Origin: Austropuccinia psidii
Taxonomy: Eukaryota > Basidiomycota > Pucciniomycetes > Pucciniales > Sphaerophragmiaceae
NCBI GenBank assembly: GCA_023105745.1
Contig: JALGQZ010000009.1
Span: forward strand, 45,723,967 to 45,787,966
Direction: 5' to 3'
DNA: 64,000 bases
Part shown: positions 1-12,876 of the stretch, one piece after another
Layout of the letters: each line of letters opens with the position of its first letter
Numbering within the stretch: the stretch's first letter is position 1
Made by a program: the position numbers and the translations under genes
The notes under the pieces: generated by a model
Databases searched by the model: none
What the model saw: the letters and a program-made list of their open reading frames with translations, nothing else
What the model was told of the DNA's origin: nothing

Positions 1-1661
1 AATTAACATATAAATATAAAGAAAATAAAATTATTTATATTATTAAAATAAAAATCAAAATATAAATATAAAATTATATTCAAAATAAATAAATTTAATT
101 ACAATTCAAAAATAAAATTACATTAAATTTTGGAATTATAAAATTACATTTATACTTGAAAAAATTAAGTAAAAATGAAATTTTAACAAAATTGTGAAAA
201 AATAAATAAATTTGGAAAAAAGTTAAATAAAAATTATTATAACTTTTTATCCAATAAATAAACATATAAAATTTATTTCACCATTGGATTCCTCATAAAA
301 AATCAGGTGGGGTCACCTCTGAGTGAAATTCTTGTAACACAACTTTAAGTAAGCTTAAATTAAGTTTGTAGTATTTTCAATAAAAAAGTTGAAAATCCTC
401 AGAACTCTAATTTAACTCACACCACATGTGGTGTTTAAATGAGGAATTGAAGTATTTTCAATTTAATTCAATTGAAATGTCAAAATGTGCGCATGTATTA
501 CATAAGTGAACTTTGATTTACATATGAGGTATCAATTATTACTGTAATACATGATGAGGAATTAGAGGAAAAATAAATTGGAAAGATTAAATTTGGGGGG
601 GAAAGGAACTCCAGCTCTAAGGGGGAGCTAGACCCCCAAACTCCTTGCTGACAGGAATGGGATGTCAAAATTCACGCAAAAGTTCATCACTTTTGGCCTG
701 GAATTGAGTTACAGGGTCTGTGGACTCAATTGATGATGAGGTTTTGATACCAACTGGGGTAGTTTTAGCTGTTGCCAAGAGGGTAAAGCTACCCTTAAGA
801 TAAAGCAATCATAGTAAAAACAGTTTTAACTGGTTTCTACGCCTCTGAAACACATTCTGACGTGTTTTGAAGGCTCTAGGCTTGGTGTTGCTATAGTAAT
901 GGCTGATTTAAGGGTCTAAAAGGGCTAAAAATGGCTTAAACCAGCCTTTTTCGGTCTAAACCAGGGTTCAATGATGCCATAATTGGATTCTCTGTTTTCA
1001 GACTGTGTTTCACGACTGACAAGAGTAAATTTTACTTTTGGAGTAAGAGAATTGATGGCTATAAAAGAATGTCTTCTTTGCCCCACTTTTCTCTTCATGT
1101 TAGAATCTTTTCCTTTTATTAATTAGTTTAAACACTGTTAAGCCAATCAATAAAAGATTCCAACCACCATTCTTAAATCATTTTAATCCTTTTAACCACG
1201 TGAAAAAATCATTATAATCATTTTTACCCCTGAACCACCCCAAAAGTGAATTAAAGCATCTTTCATCACTGTAAACTTTGTCACTTTGTTTCCAAATTCA
1301 CTCTGGTCACTTTTGGGCGTTTTTTCTCTTTAATATTCTTTTTAAAGACCTTGTTCTTTAATTAATTTCTTGCAGTTCTTTGCTCAATTAATTCCAATTG
1401 AAATTGCTCTTGAAGAAATTTCTTTTGTAACCTTAAATATCTCTTGTAGAGTTTTTTTGGATAAATTTTTATTGTTGGTAAAACAATAAATCTTTATAAT
1501 ATTATTGTTTTATACTAATAAAGTTATAAGCAATAAATTTGGCGTGTTTTCTCTTAAAAATAATATCTTTTACTATTTTTAATTGAATTTTACCTTATAC
1601 AAATTTTGAGGACAGGAAAAGTACTTGATTTTTAATCAAAGTTTCATATCCACACCTTAAA
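1..1661 (+). repeat. A-family LTR, cut by the window edge
   Basis: This stretch aligns almost throughout with the LTRs of element A (18379-20198 and 26618-28437) and with solo LTR A2, in the same orientation; only about the first 50 bases of the LTR lie outside the window. A core-promoter TATAAAA is at 1060-1066, in the same context as in the other copies. It differs from A by several deletions (near 440, 545 and 1215) and ends in cacaccttaaa rather than the usual accttaca, so it is an older or diverged copy. No internal retrotransposon sequence or primer-binding site follows, so it is probably a solo LTR, but its left TSD cannot be seen. Confidence 0.85.
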
Positions 1662-2671
1662 TAATATATAGCTTTAATATTAGTAATATTATTGTTATTC
1701 ATTGTTTTTTATTATCAAAAAACGCTTTTACACCTTTATTAATTGTTGGTAACAATAATAAATAGCTTTAAATATATTAATTATTATATATTAATATATT
1801 TACTTTTATAATATACATTATATTATTATATTTATTTAATAATTTCATGCCATACTTATAATAATTATTCATTATCATACTCATTATTTATTTCATTTAT
1901 TAAATTAATAAGGAGATTCATAGTACAATAAGTGAAATATTTGTAATATGTACCTATTGTTTCATAGTCAAACCCTACAATACTACAGTATTGCCTATTG
2001 ATAATAAACATATTTTCAATTTGGGCTTAGAATTATTCAGCTTATTTTATTTTCATTTCAAGACCAACATACTAACCTTAGTTAATAGTACTATTATTAG
2101 TATTTTATCATACAATCACAAAAGCATGAGTGTTCCTAAAGACCTAGGAGGTTCTTCATAGTAGCTGGTATGATGAAATTCTTTATTTTAGTATTATTCA
2201 GCCAAAAATATCCATTCTGGGGCACTCCATAATACTCTATCTGGATCAGACATATTGATAGTTCAAAATAAAATAATAAAGGTTTCTTGATTTTTTTTCT
2301 GAATTATTTAGAGGAAAATCTTCCGTCATTTATTGAAAAATACATTTTATGGCACATATATGGCCATTTTAAGACCTCATTGTTTTACTAAACATGTTAG
2401 GTTTTAAAATTTTTGTGTAGTTAATGATTAAATATCCATGAAAAATGATAAAGCATTTTAATTGAGATTAGATTTCCTACAGTCTCAAGTATAAGAATAT
2501 TTTTTATTTTTTTTGAATTATTTTCTCAATTAATTTGATTTCCTTTTTTATTTAACACTTATCACTTTTAAATTGGCTTAGTATATTTGTTCCTTGAAGA
2601 ATGGAAGTGAAGGATTTTAAAACCACACAAAGATTTTGATTTTTCTCTTTTGGACATTGAGAAAATCCTTT
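1662..2671. other. AT-rich gene-free DNA, possible LTR tail
   Basis: No coding sequence is visible. The stretch to 1979 ends in gtttcatagtcaaaccctaca, close to the 3' terminus of the B and C LTRs (gtttcatagac...ttaca/ttaaa). It may therefore be the last 300 bases of a B/C-type LTR into which the 1-1661 LTR inserted. The rest, to 2671, is unassigned AT-rich sequence. Confidence 0.35.
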
Positions 2672-4069
2672 TTTTAGGCTGATTTTATGATGTAGTGGTA
2701 ATAAATGTATTTAAAACTTTAAATTTGACTTTAACATGGATTATTAAGATAAAAGAATGTTTTAAGTGAAGGTATAGAGGCTTTACGATGGGGAATAGTG
2801 GTGGTGAGCACTGTTGAAAGCCCTGGGTGCAGTCTTTCCAGTTGGTATACTATAATAAGAGCTACAATACACTAGGATTTAAGGTATACCTGATCATTTT
2901 CCAAGGTAATAGCTGTTTTTGAAAGTTTTACTACATAGTAACTCAAGAGCAGGATGGGGATTCCCTTTCTGGAAGAGAAAAGGCCTGCTTTCATCCTGAA
3001 ATGGGGTGGAAAGGTCCTCTAGACCATCCAAGTAGAGGAAGTTGAGCTTTTCACCTCAGAGTACTGGTTCGTGGGTTTCACAAGGCCTTTATACTCTGTA
3101 TTGGGCTCAGATATGGTTTTGAAACCGCATCTGCGCAGCTTTCCCCAATACAGGGTGAAAACTTTCATCTGGGGACCACACAGCCCTCTTCTGATGTGTA
3201 TGACAGGTAGAAATCTTTACAGAACCTGTATGGGACCCCAGTATTTAAATATAAACAAACCTCTTTGTCTGTTTGACACCTCATAATCATAGGTATGGGA
3301 TAGTAACGCACAGTAAAGGTGTATTGACTAATCTGTGGGATTTTAACCTTGAAACTGCTATACCTTTCTCAGTTTTTAAGGTACTGAGCTCAAAGTTGGT
3401 TCTTTTTTCATCCCTGGATGAGATCTGCACAATGGTACCTCATTTGGTATGAGTAACATTAAATATGGAAAAGTTATGCCATGTTCAAATTTTGTTATCC
3501 ATATATATGATTTTCTCAAAATCTGTATGGAACTTGTTTTCCCTATAACTTTTGCTCTAGATGAGATATGGGGAAATGGATGGCACCATCAGATAGCCAT
3601 GATTTTTTTTCTTTCCAAAATGACCCCACTTTAGGTATCTCAAAGTAAAACTGTAGAAGCTAGATGGGAGGTGAATATTTTATTCACCCTTATTTGACCT
3701 TATTTTGGCCATAACCTCTGTAGTTTTGGTGCTAGATGAATTTGGCTAGTACCATTGGTAACCCTGACTTAGAAATTTAATTTGAATACCCATTTTCTGC
3801 TTTAAGCCTCTTCCTCTGGATTCCATATGAGAGGTGAAAATTAAGGTTTAGCTCAGCAACTTATTTGAGCTAGAATAACTTTGTTATTCTTTTTCCTATG
3901 GTGATGGTACTTTTATATTTGTAAACCGGTGAGTTTCTCCTTTCATTTGATAAGTTTTGAGCTTGTTTGGCTCAGCTCCACTTTTTCATGGTATTTTTCT
4001 CTACCATTGGTTTAATTGATGGTATTTGGCTGTCATGCTTGTGCTCTGGCTTTAAGTCACAGGCTGTCA
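2672..4069 (-). repeat. Solo LTR of the D family (D2), reverse orientation
   Basis: The reverse complement matches solo LTR D (14462-15901) over most of its length. Shared blocks include the start (gtcacaggctgtca at the right end here, against the D start TGTCAGCCTGTGAC), the TATA region near 3088-3094 and the gtggtggtgagc block near 2803-2815. Ends are degenerate. The flanks carry a probable 5-bp duplication, ctttt, blurred by a T run on the left, so the left boundary could be off by one or two bases. There is no internal domain, so this is a solo LTR left by LTR-LTR recombination. Confidence 0.7.
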
Positions 4070-5779
4070 CTTTTGGAATGATTTCTTAATCATAACTGAA
4101 TTATTCCTCTCATTATTAATTTTAGTTTTACTATATTTTTCTTAAATTCCCCCTAATGTAATTCTTAAGACTGTCCTTAAAAGTTAATCTATTCCTATCA
4201 ATATCTATTTAGAATAGAAATAATACTTATATAAGAAAATAGGATGGATATTTATAGTCAAGTTTTTTTGGAAAAACTGGTCTTTCTAACATTGATTTTC
4301 ATAAAAAAGAATATTTCAAAGTGGTACCATAGAAAGGAATATTTATTATGTGGATTTTTATCTAGTAATATTACAAGCTCCCTTATTATTTTTATATAAA
4401 GCTAGTTAAATTTTGATATAAATCTTACAATTAATTCATATCAACAATATTCAGGAAAAGATACAAAAACTATATGAGAGAATTTTGGATAAAATTCATA
4501 GAAATGTACAAGTAGAATCTTGAAAGATAATTTAAACCACCAGTAAGTAACAAGATAAATTCCCTTGATTAATCATAATGATTACTCAATTCAATCTCTT
4601 GTACATTATAAATGTTAAATTGGATGAATTTTGTGACTTTTCCAATTGAGGGAAACCATCTCAGAAAACAAACACACATAATTTCTGACTCTTCATACAA
4701 ATTTTAAACACCCATTTTCCAAATTTTCTTCTGCTTTGTATAAAGCTAACTTATCAATTCTTTTTGGTAATAATATACTTATTTATCAAATAGTCCTCAC
4801 ATAGTGGCAATACCAATATGAGATATGTTGCAGGATTTTGTATTTACTATGATTCACATAAGATTAACTCAATTTATTTTTTGTTAAAATTCTCTTTTAA
4901 TATGCCAAAATATTCTTAAAAAAGGTTCATTAGAAATATATCTTACTTGAAGCAATTTTAACTTAAATATTTCAGCAGTTTTAGATCTATTCACTGAAAT
5001 AAGGAATATTTCAGAGCAAAAATTAGGAAATAATTGGTTGAAAGAACTTTTACATGATATGATTCATCAATTGATAAAACTAATTCAATTATAAAATTAC
5101 ACTTTCTAATGGAAGCTCTGTAGGTTAAGCTCTTATTAAATGAAAAGTTAAAGCTCAACATAGATTGGTATTCGTTGAATTAAAAAATTAACATATTTTT
5201 TGAAGTTTCTGACTTCAAAAAATTACCATATGACTCAATTCAAAAATATAATCTTATCAAATTGGACAGTTTGGTATCAAACTCCAATTCATTTCAATAT
5301 GGTAATCTGAGATTGAATTCAATTTCTTAGTTTTTGATTTAACAAAGAGAATTTCTATCAAAACTCCAAGTCAAAATCCCCTCATAAGAAGGCATCTTCC
5401 TTTATAAAACAAACTTCCCTCTAATAAACTCTTTATTTTCTTCTTGCGCTTCAAGTTTAGAAAGTCAATACCACCTTATTATCAAATTAAACCCTTTCCT
5501 ATTTCATTTTTTGACATATTTTGAGAATTAAGCCTCTAATCTTAAATTACCATTTTTTTGATAGTTTCATACCTAAACCACCATATGAAAAAGATACCTG
5601 CTCCCCCAAATTCATTTTTTTTGTCCACTAATTTTGAAGACAAATTTTAATCTTCAATTTTTTCTAAGTAATGCTTAATTTTAGCTAAAGAATACAATAA
5701 GCCCACCAAATTCTCTTATTTCACCCTCATTTTATTCACAATACTCCCATTTTCCCCTCCAGCATTTTGTACATATTAT
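4070..5779. other. AT-rich gene-free DNA flanking element G
   Basis: No supportable ORF, RNA gene or recognisable repeat terminus was found. The stretch ends where the 3' LTR of element G starts at 5780. It is the only sizeable sequence besides 1662-2671 that I could not assign to a retrotransposon. Confidence 0.6.
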
Positions 5780-6467
5780 TGTCATAGGGGCTCTCCTAAA
5801 TGACGGGGGCCTGGAAATCAGTGAACAGACTTACTTATGAAGGGCTCAGAGAGGAATACTTAATGAATAAGAGCAATCAATAAAAGTGTAGAACTCTTAA
5901 ATAATAGAGTAAATGGTTTTAAGGAACAAGAAACAAAAGCAATAATAAAAAGCCAACCACAAATAATCCTGAATCACTGTTTCAACATTTTCAGAAAAGA
6001 GAAAAGTATTCATAAGGATATGACCACCAGCACTCTACTGAAAAAGTGAGAGAAGGCTAAGACTGACTTAAGAATTAATATTATAATACCTCTTGAATGA
6101 GAAATAAAATAACAATAATAATAAATCCAATATTCTAATTAACTGGGGGAAACCCCCCCCACTGGGTGAAAAGGGGGCTGGTATATGTGCAAAATACCAG
6201 CCTGGAGTTTGAGTGCTGAGATACCATGAGCTGTATGCTGGAAGAAGTTGTATTTGAGAAGGAAGCCTGTATTGGTGAATCCAATACAGCTATTTGCACC
6301 TGTATTGATGAAAGGCCTTTATTTGGGTTTTGCATGTATTTAGCTGTATTGAGGTTTGAAACTGTATTTGGATGATATTCCATGAAACCCCCTTTCTGAT
6401 TGGGTTTTGAAAGATCTTCACTGAATAATGATTGGTAATGCCCCTGCCTGTCTCCATGGCTGTGACA
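5780..6467 (-). repeat. 3' LTR of element G (688 bp)
   Basis: It starts TGTCATAGGGGCTC and ends GGCTGTGACA, the same terminal signature as the LTRs of F, I and J. On the minus strand a TATA-like CATATACC (6182-6187) lies about 35 bases upstream of the CAGTTAATTA block (near 6138-6145) that I take as the transcript start. A G-rich polypurine tract abuts the right end, confirming that this is the 3' LTR of a minus-strand element. Confidence 0.82.
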
Positions 6468-6481
6468 TTCTCCCCCTATTT
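6468..6481 (-). other. Polypurine tract of element G
   Basis: On the minus strand AAATAGGGGGAGAA sits directly against the LTR start. This is the position of the plus-strand DNA primer in LTR retrotransposons. Confidence 0.65.
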
Positions 6482-7313
6482 AAGGTGGTGAGCTCTGAGC
6501 ACAATAAAGGTAAGTGAATCTTTATGAGATCAAATAAAAAAAATTCCTTCCCTCAACTTCTCAAGTCCCATCTTCTCATAATTCCTCTCATTATTAAAAA
6601 AAACTCAAACTTCCCCTTCATCTTCATATACCTGTAGGTATTTCTGCTCCACTTGACTTTGGTTCTTCCCCTCTTTTTTGATATTTCTTCTCTTTTCTAT
6701 CAGTTTAGCCTTTATTATTCTTAATCAATTTTATTTTGAGCTCTCATGGCTCAATTTAAATTGGTTATTTCAGGTTAACGTCCTAACAATTCACTGTCAT
6801 TTGTACGCTTTTCCTTCATCTTAATAATTGGGCCAGAATTGGCCTTTTTTTGACTTTTGTACAATCTCAGAATGTCCATAAAAAATTCCCCTTTTGATTT
6901 TTTCTGGGGTTTTGGCCATTTTTGCCAAAATGCACAAATGCACCAATATGCATGATTTGGCATATTTTCATTATTTTATGAATAAAATGAGGATTTTGAT
7001 TATTTTGAAGGTTTTGAAGAATAATCAGCAAAATGCGCAAATGCACCATATATGCTATTCTTTGAGCTTTGAGGCTTGAAGGGTCTTTCAGATGGATTAA
7101 ACATGTAATGAAGTGATTCTGCGCAAAATTCACAAGAATGTGCAAATGCATAAAAAGGGCTGATTCCGCCAATCAAACATTTTTTTCTTGATATTTTCTT
7201 CTAACTTATTCTGCTTCACCCCCATTCTTGAGGCCCAATTGCCATATGTGACTTGCTAACTTGGAATTTGTCCATAATTTGATTGGTCTTGGCTTTGAAT
7301 TTTGACCTTCAAG
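6482..7313. other. Element G region upstream of the antisense gene
   Basis: Non-coding internal DNA of G between the polypurine tract and the antisense gene start at 7314. It begins with the block ggtggtgagctctgagcac, which is also found just inside the 3' LTRs of F (41128) and I (51879). Around 6920-7150 there are scattered atgcacaaatgc and atgcgcaaatgc repeats, reminiscent of the GCGC minisatellite in the F LTRs. If the antisense gene is transcribed, this stretch or the LTR must hold its promoter; I see no clear TATA box. Confidence 0.5.
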
Positions 7314-7608
7314 ATGAGCTCAAAGCTGACTTCCATATATGAATAAAATCACTCCGATTTCCCACCTTCTGTACTTTATGGTACTGGTGTCTTTGATAAC
7401 TTGAGGGAGCTTTCTGAAGAGAGTATGGCCCCTACAGAGATTTAATACATTAATAAAACCTATGATGGGCTCAAATCTGTCAGAGTTATTGAGCCACCCT
7501 GCATCAATTGTCAGAACAAGGGGGTTCCTTGTGTTGAATCTTCTACTGCTAGGTCCCCCAGATTTCAATCCTGAAAACTTGGGAAAATAAATTGCTCTCA
7601 GGCCAACC
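7314..7608 (+). pseudogene. Antisense Zn2Cys6-like gene of element G, 5' part
   Basis: The first exon of a gene on the strand opposite to G gag-pol. It starts at ATG 7314 (Met-Ser-Ser-Lys-Leu-Thr, as in the element I copy at 52792). In the same frame, beginning at 7500, the codons give C-x2-C-x6-C, then ten residues, then TTT, two residues, TGA, six residues and TGC. Positions four and five of a Zn(II)2Cys6 pattern are thus each one base from a cysteine codon. Early in-frame stops (codon 11, and a TAA near 7442) show decay. Solo LTR K interrupts it at 7609 and the frame resumes at 34871. The family role is unknown; a DNA-binding role is inferred only from cysteine spacing. Confidence 0.65.
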
Positions 7609-8258
7609 TGTCACAACCCTGCAAAATGACCCCCCTCAATTGGTGTTTATGGTAATTCAAGCCTCTACCAATATATGGCCAATTTTTCCATATTCTCAAT
7701 ATTACACTGTTTGAAACCTTATGGCAGGGAATGGCCTTTTGCCAAATCCACTCTTCATGGCCATTCATGTCCCCAAGGCCATATCCTGCATCATTGGCCT
7801 CCTTGGCCAATTCTTCATCTTTCACATGGTGGAATGTGATCTACAACTTGCCAGTATTAACCGGTCTTTCAACTGGTTTAATAGCCTTTTTGGCAAGAGT
7901 TCCCTTTGCTGAGGTCTGGCAGACAGCATTTTGAGACCATCCCACCAACCCCCAGGCTAATGCCTTAATTCTGGGCCTGGGGTCATTTAGCATTCCAGGG
8001 GCCTCTGGCCCCTCTAAATATATCCAGGGCCTTTGGACCACCCCCTTTGATTAATGGATTTGGGCAAATTAGGCCCTTTTGGCCCAATTCCAATGAGGCC
8101 AAAAGGGGCCAAGGGACAGTCCAGTTGGCCCACCTGCACAGGGGTTTGGCAAAAAAATTGAGACCTAAAATGACCCAAAACCTCAAATTGGCCCAAGTAC
8201 CCAAGACACTCAATTTGGCCATGAGTGGCCATTCCACTCAAGATCCCAAGAAAGGCCT

Positions 8259-9886
8259 TGTCACAGGGGCTCTTATGGAAGCAAGAGGGCCTGGCACTCA
8301 GGAAGCAAGAACTCACTTGGAGGGCTCCAAAATATAAAAGGAATAATAAATATTTAATTTCTTTAAAGAAGAAGAATGGAAAACACAAGTATGCCAAAGA
8401 TAAAAGAAAAGAATAAGAAGCCAAAGGCCAAAGATAATAAAGGAAGCCAACCAAGTGAATCCTCAATTCACTGTTTCAACCTGCCAGAAAGGGAGTGGAA
8501 TTAGTAAAGGATATGACCACCAATATCCACTGACAGGCCAGGAAGAAAAAGAGAAAGGGTGCTAATGACTGACTTAAGATTATCAGTATTAACTTTAATA
8601 AGGTAAAAGAAAATAAAGATAAAAATAAATCCAATATATTAATTAACTGGGGAGAAAGTCCCCAGGTAATGAATGGTGGCTGGTATATGTGAAAACTTGA
8701 AAGATTGATCCTGGAAGGTGAATCAATTGACTGTATTGTCCGAATCAGGAAATACAGTTCTGGCCACCTTGAAATTTGAACTGTGTGATGGAATTAACAC
8801 AATGGAATGTGAAATGGCCCAATTGGGCCTAGGCCATACAGGTTGATTGAATGAGGCCTGTATGGATGAATTGAGTTGTCCAAGGAGTATTGAAATACTT
8901 GATGCCTTGATGACTGATTGAATTGATGTAATACCCCTTGATAACTGCCCCTTTTGAATAATCCTGAATAATGTACCAACCCAACTCCTGCAGATACAGG
9001 TGGCTGGGATCCTTGAAGAGTCTTCTGATTGCCACCATAACTTGTCAGACTGATAAGTTGAATAATCCTCCTTCAAAATGGGTGTTGGATTTTGAGACCT
9101 TGATATGGAAAGATGTAAATGGGTCCTGAAAACGTCACAATTGGATTGCTGAGCAAAAATGGTGCATAATGGTATATAATACCATATATGCACCACACCT
9201 GCAACCTCAAGTATGGATGGTATGAAGGAATGGAAAGAATTTCCCATAAGTTGAGGGGAAGGCTGACTGAGCTGATCTGGTGGTTGCCAGAGGCCATGGC
9301 TGGGGTATTGGTCCATGGTGGTCCATGGCCAAAACAGGGTCCTATGGGATTTATGGCCAAAAGTTTGTCCATGAGGCTTTTGCCCAATTTTGGGTCCAAG
9401 GAATTGGTGACAAAAAGTGGCTCAGGTGGGCCCACCTGGCTTTGGGGGCTAGGTGGCTGCCCCCTTTGGCCTCATTGGATTAGGCCAAAAGGGGCCTGAT
9501 TGTCATACGGACCGTACGGACCGTAGAAGCCGTAGGGCGCCTAAATGGCCCCAAAAGGCCATTTAGGCCAAAACCCCACTAATGAAAGGGGTTGGCCAGA
9601 AACCAATTGTGATGGCTAGGGAGCCTGGAGGCCCCTAGAAGACAAAAGGACCCCCCAGGCCCAAAATCAAAGATGAAGGCCTGGGGGTTGGTGAGGTGGA
9701 AATTGGCCAAGAAGGCCAATGACGGCAGGATATGGCCATTGGAATGGGTTATGGCGTAAGAGCCATAGAAAACCCAAGGGGGCCAATTGGCCATAAGTGA
9801 TATGACGTTCCCAATTGGCCCCAACTTGGCTCCAGGTTGGATTGCCACAACCATCAAGGAGGAGGGTCAAACTCGTGGTTGTGACA
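8259..9886 (-). repeat. Solo LTR J (1628 bp) inside LTR K
   Basis: It starts TGTCACAGGGGCTC and ends GGTTGTGACA, flanked by perfect 5-bp duplications GGCCT (8254-8258 and 9887-9891). On the minus strand CATATACC (8684-8689) precedes a CTGGGGA..TCCCCAG inverted repeat (8647-8665) and then AGTTAATTAATATATT. A short GC-rich patch near 9507-9535 repeats cggaccgta. There are no internal genes. Long open frames within it on both strands are by-products of G+C-richer LTR sequence. Confidence 0.9.
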
Positions 9887-10569
9887 GGCCTCTGGAAATA
9901 AACAGAGGCCCCCAGCCACCTTCAATAAGGGGGGTTTCCCCTCAAGAGCTGGCAGCCCCTGGCCCAAATCAATGGATCCAAGCCTGTGGAGACCAAGTGT
10001 GGTGCATACAAGGTATTATATACCATTATGCACCATTTTTCTTCATAACTCCACTGGTGATGGTTTCAGGACTTAATTCTTCCATTCCAAATCAAGTCCT
10101 CAAATCCATCACCCATTTCAAAAGTAGACTCAAGCCCCTCAATCACACAATTTATGGCGGTGACCAGAAGGTTATTCAAGTGCCCCAACTCCCTGGATTT
10201 CCAGGTGTTGGTATTTAACTCAAGGATTTTCCAAGAGGTTTTTGAAAATCAAGCACTCATTGTAAAATTCAGCTGACGCATACAAGATGTATTCAGGCAG
10301 CCTGTATGGGATTGACCCTTTTGGGCCAATTCATATTCCACTGTGGGAATTCAGGACATGCAGTTCAACTTTCAAGATGGCCAGATCTTTATTGAACCAA
10401 TGCAGTCAATACAGCTGGGTGACTCCCCTCGAGGATCAGTCATTCAGCTTTTCACATATACTGTCCACCTTTTCACCCCTGGGGACTTTTTCCCAAGTTA
10501 ATTAATATATTGGATTTATTTTTTATTATCATTTTCTTTTCATTATTAAAGTAAACACTGATAAGCTTA

Positions 10570-12490
10570 TGTGAGCCTTGAGGTATCTTTTACATACCCA
10601 AATAGGCCACAATTATCTTAAAAAGAAATTTTGAATGATGCATAACTCAAGAGTCATGCATATATCCAAAATTCATCATTTTTAATTTCATAGAAGATGA
10701 ATGAATTTTTATTGAGTAAGTAAATCCATGGATTCAAGGCCATATTTGGATTCTACACAAAAATTCACCTAGGGTAGCTCCATAGAGTGAATAAGCTCAA
10801 ATTGGCTCTTTGAGGTGGTAATAGGAGAATACTTCAATACCACATCATCAATACCACATAAAAGATCTGTGAAAATTTTTGTTTTTCTTAATTTCACGCC
10901 AAAATAATGGGAATGTGAGAAATCCCATGTTACATATACACTAAGAATAGTGTTATGCATGTTTTGAGCACTTAATATCATGGTATTCTTACATTGACAT
11001 TTGATACACCCATAGTGGATATCTCACTTTAAGCTTAAATTTCTATTTTGACATAAAGAATAAGCAAGGGGGACAAAAATCATCAAAGAGAGCCAGGGTA
11101 CCCAACCTCTAAGGCCTCAGAGGCGTGGACAGCTCCAAAGCTTGGATCCATGGCTGATCTTGGCCTCATTGGTAAAGTAAAACCTTTTGGGAACTTGGTT
11201 ACCATGTTACAACTACTGTAAATCTTAAGAAAATAACAAATAACCTGCTATTTTGACGTGCCAAGGAGGTAAAGAGCTACTTAGACTCCTGTAACCATGT
11301 CAATTCTTAATGATTTTCCATGGATAAACCCCAAAAGAGTGATTCAAACCCTTTTTGGACTTGTATCCATTGATTTACCTCATAGCAACCAGTGAAACAC
11401 TGATATTTGTAATTCTACGTAGAAATGAGGTAAAAACTTCCAAAATTCATTAAAAATACAATTCTTAGTGAATATTTCTGAATATTTCAGGACCAATGGA
11501 GAACAGTATTATCTATGGTACAACCAAAAAGAATTACAGCTTTACCAGTAAAATCAAAAGTTTTACTTACAGTCCATTCTTGACTATTCTATGTGAAACA
11601 CTGAATCTTCAAAAATTTACAGTAATTACAACCTGTGATGAAATTGGCAATAACATTGATAACTTTGAGAAATAAATGATTATTTTGGAATAAAAGAATA
11701 TTTACAGATTTTACTCCTTTTATTCTTAACCATATTGGGGTTGGTAGTCACATAAAAGCATCAATTAAGTAATTATGATAATCTTATGTGACAACAGATG
11801 ATGCAATCAATAATCCAAAAGTGTTTATTGTTTTCTCACTCACTGGTTTTTCAGTTTGCTCCATGGCACGCCTCTGTGAGCTGTTGTTGACTTAAAAGAG
11901 GCCTCCTCTTGCTGTTTTTCCCACATCATCATCTTATTATCATTTAAATCATTATTACCAACAAGTAAGTATTAGTTATAGTTATTCTTAAGTGTTTTAA
12001 ATCTTTCAGAATCAATGAGAAAGACGTGAAATCATAGAATCCAACTATATATTGTTGTAATACTGTTATAAATTCATTTTGATCTTTAAAATCTATAATT
12101 CTATGTCAAATCTCTCTATCTTATCTTTCAATAAGTTCTTTGGAATATTAGTGAGTGATTTATTTTTAATTCTTAAATTTTTTCTCTAAAATCAGTTTTT
12201 TTCAAGAATTACCATTATAATTATTCTTGCAAAAGATAATTAAATATTAAAATAATTTTATTATTTTAATAAAAGAAGGTTTATTATTCAAATCTTCTTG
12301 TAATTGATTCTTGTAGACAATTACTTTCTCACTGTTAAAATCACTAGTAGTGTTTAACACGTGAAAGAAATAATTCTTTAATTATTTAATTTTGGTTATA
12401 ATAACATTTTGTTATTATATCTCATAAGAACAGTCATAGTACTGTTGATTAATAGTAATATTATCATCAGTTTCATAGACACATCTGACA
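10570..12490 (+). repeat. 5' LTR of element B (1921 bp)
   Basis: It begins TGTGAGCCTTGAGGTA and ends catagacacatctgaca; the final bases should be cttaca as in the 3' copy. The internal primer-binding site starts two bases after it. I saw no convincing TATA box, unlike in the A LTRs. Confidence 0.92.
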
Positions 12491-12876
12491 TTTGGGGGCC
12501 TGGCCATGTTTTTTGAACCTTGTACCCTTAGTTGATATATTTTTAAGTTCTAAAATATATTAACTTAATAATTTTCTCTTTCGTTTTGAAGTTAAAATAA
12601 TTCTCATTTTTGAAATTGTTTTGGAAGTCTTTTTCATTGAGGAATTTGGTTTGATTTTATACTGTTTTTACACGTGGCTTTTTCACATCCAAAAAACTTA
12701 TAAAATTATCCTTTGAGTTACTCTGAATTAATTTTCATTCAAAATCTTAAATTTTAATTTTTTTTTCTTCAAAAAGAATAATTTTTTTAAAAAATATAAA
12801 ACTTATAAAAAATCTTTAAAAATATTTTGAAAAAAAAAAGAATAAAAAATAATTTTTTCTCTTTTTTAATTTTTTA
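12491..12876 (+). other. Primer-binding site and 5' leader of element B
   Basis: TGGGGGCCTGG begins at 12493, two bases after the LTR, where the minus-strand DNA primer binds. Element A has TGGGGGCCCAG at the same place, so at least the first eight bases are conserved. I could not assign the cognate tRNA. The rest is AT-rich leader ending in a pyrimidine run and ttttttag at 12877, matching the ttttag before the first open frame in A; this suggests a 3' splice site of a leader intron. Confidence 0.6.

Noticed and set aside
3071..3634. Two plus-strand frames of 60-70 codons as small genes.
   Set aside because: They lie inside the reversed D-type solo LTR and do not correspond to anything in its other copy.
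7598..9870. Cluster of frames of 60-200 codons on both strands.
   Set aside because: They lie wholly within solo LTRs K and J, overlap one another on opposite strands, and show no protein features.
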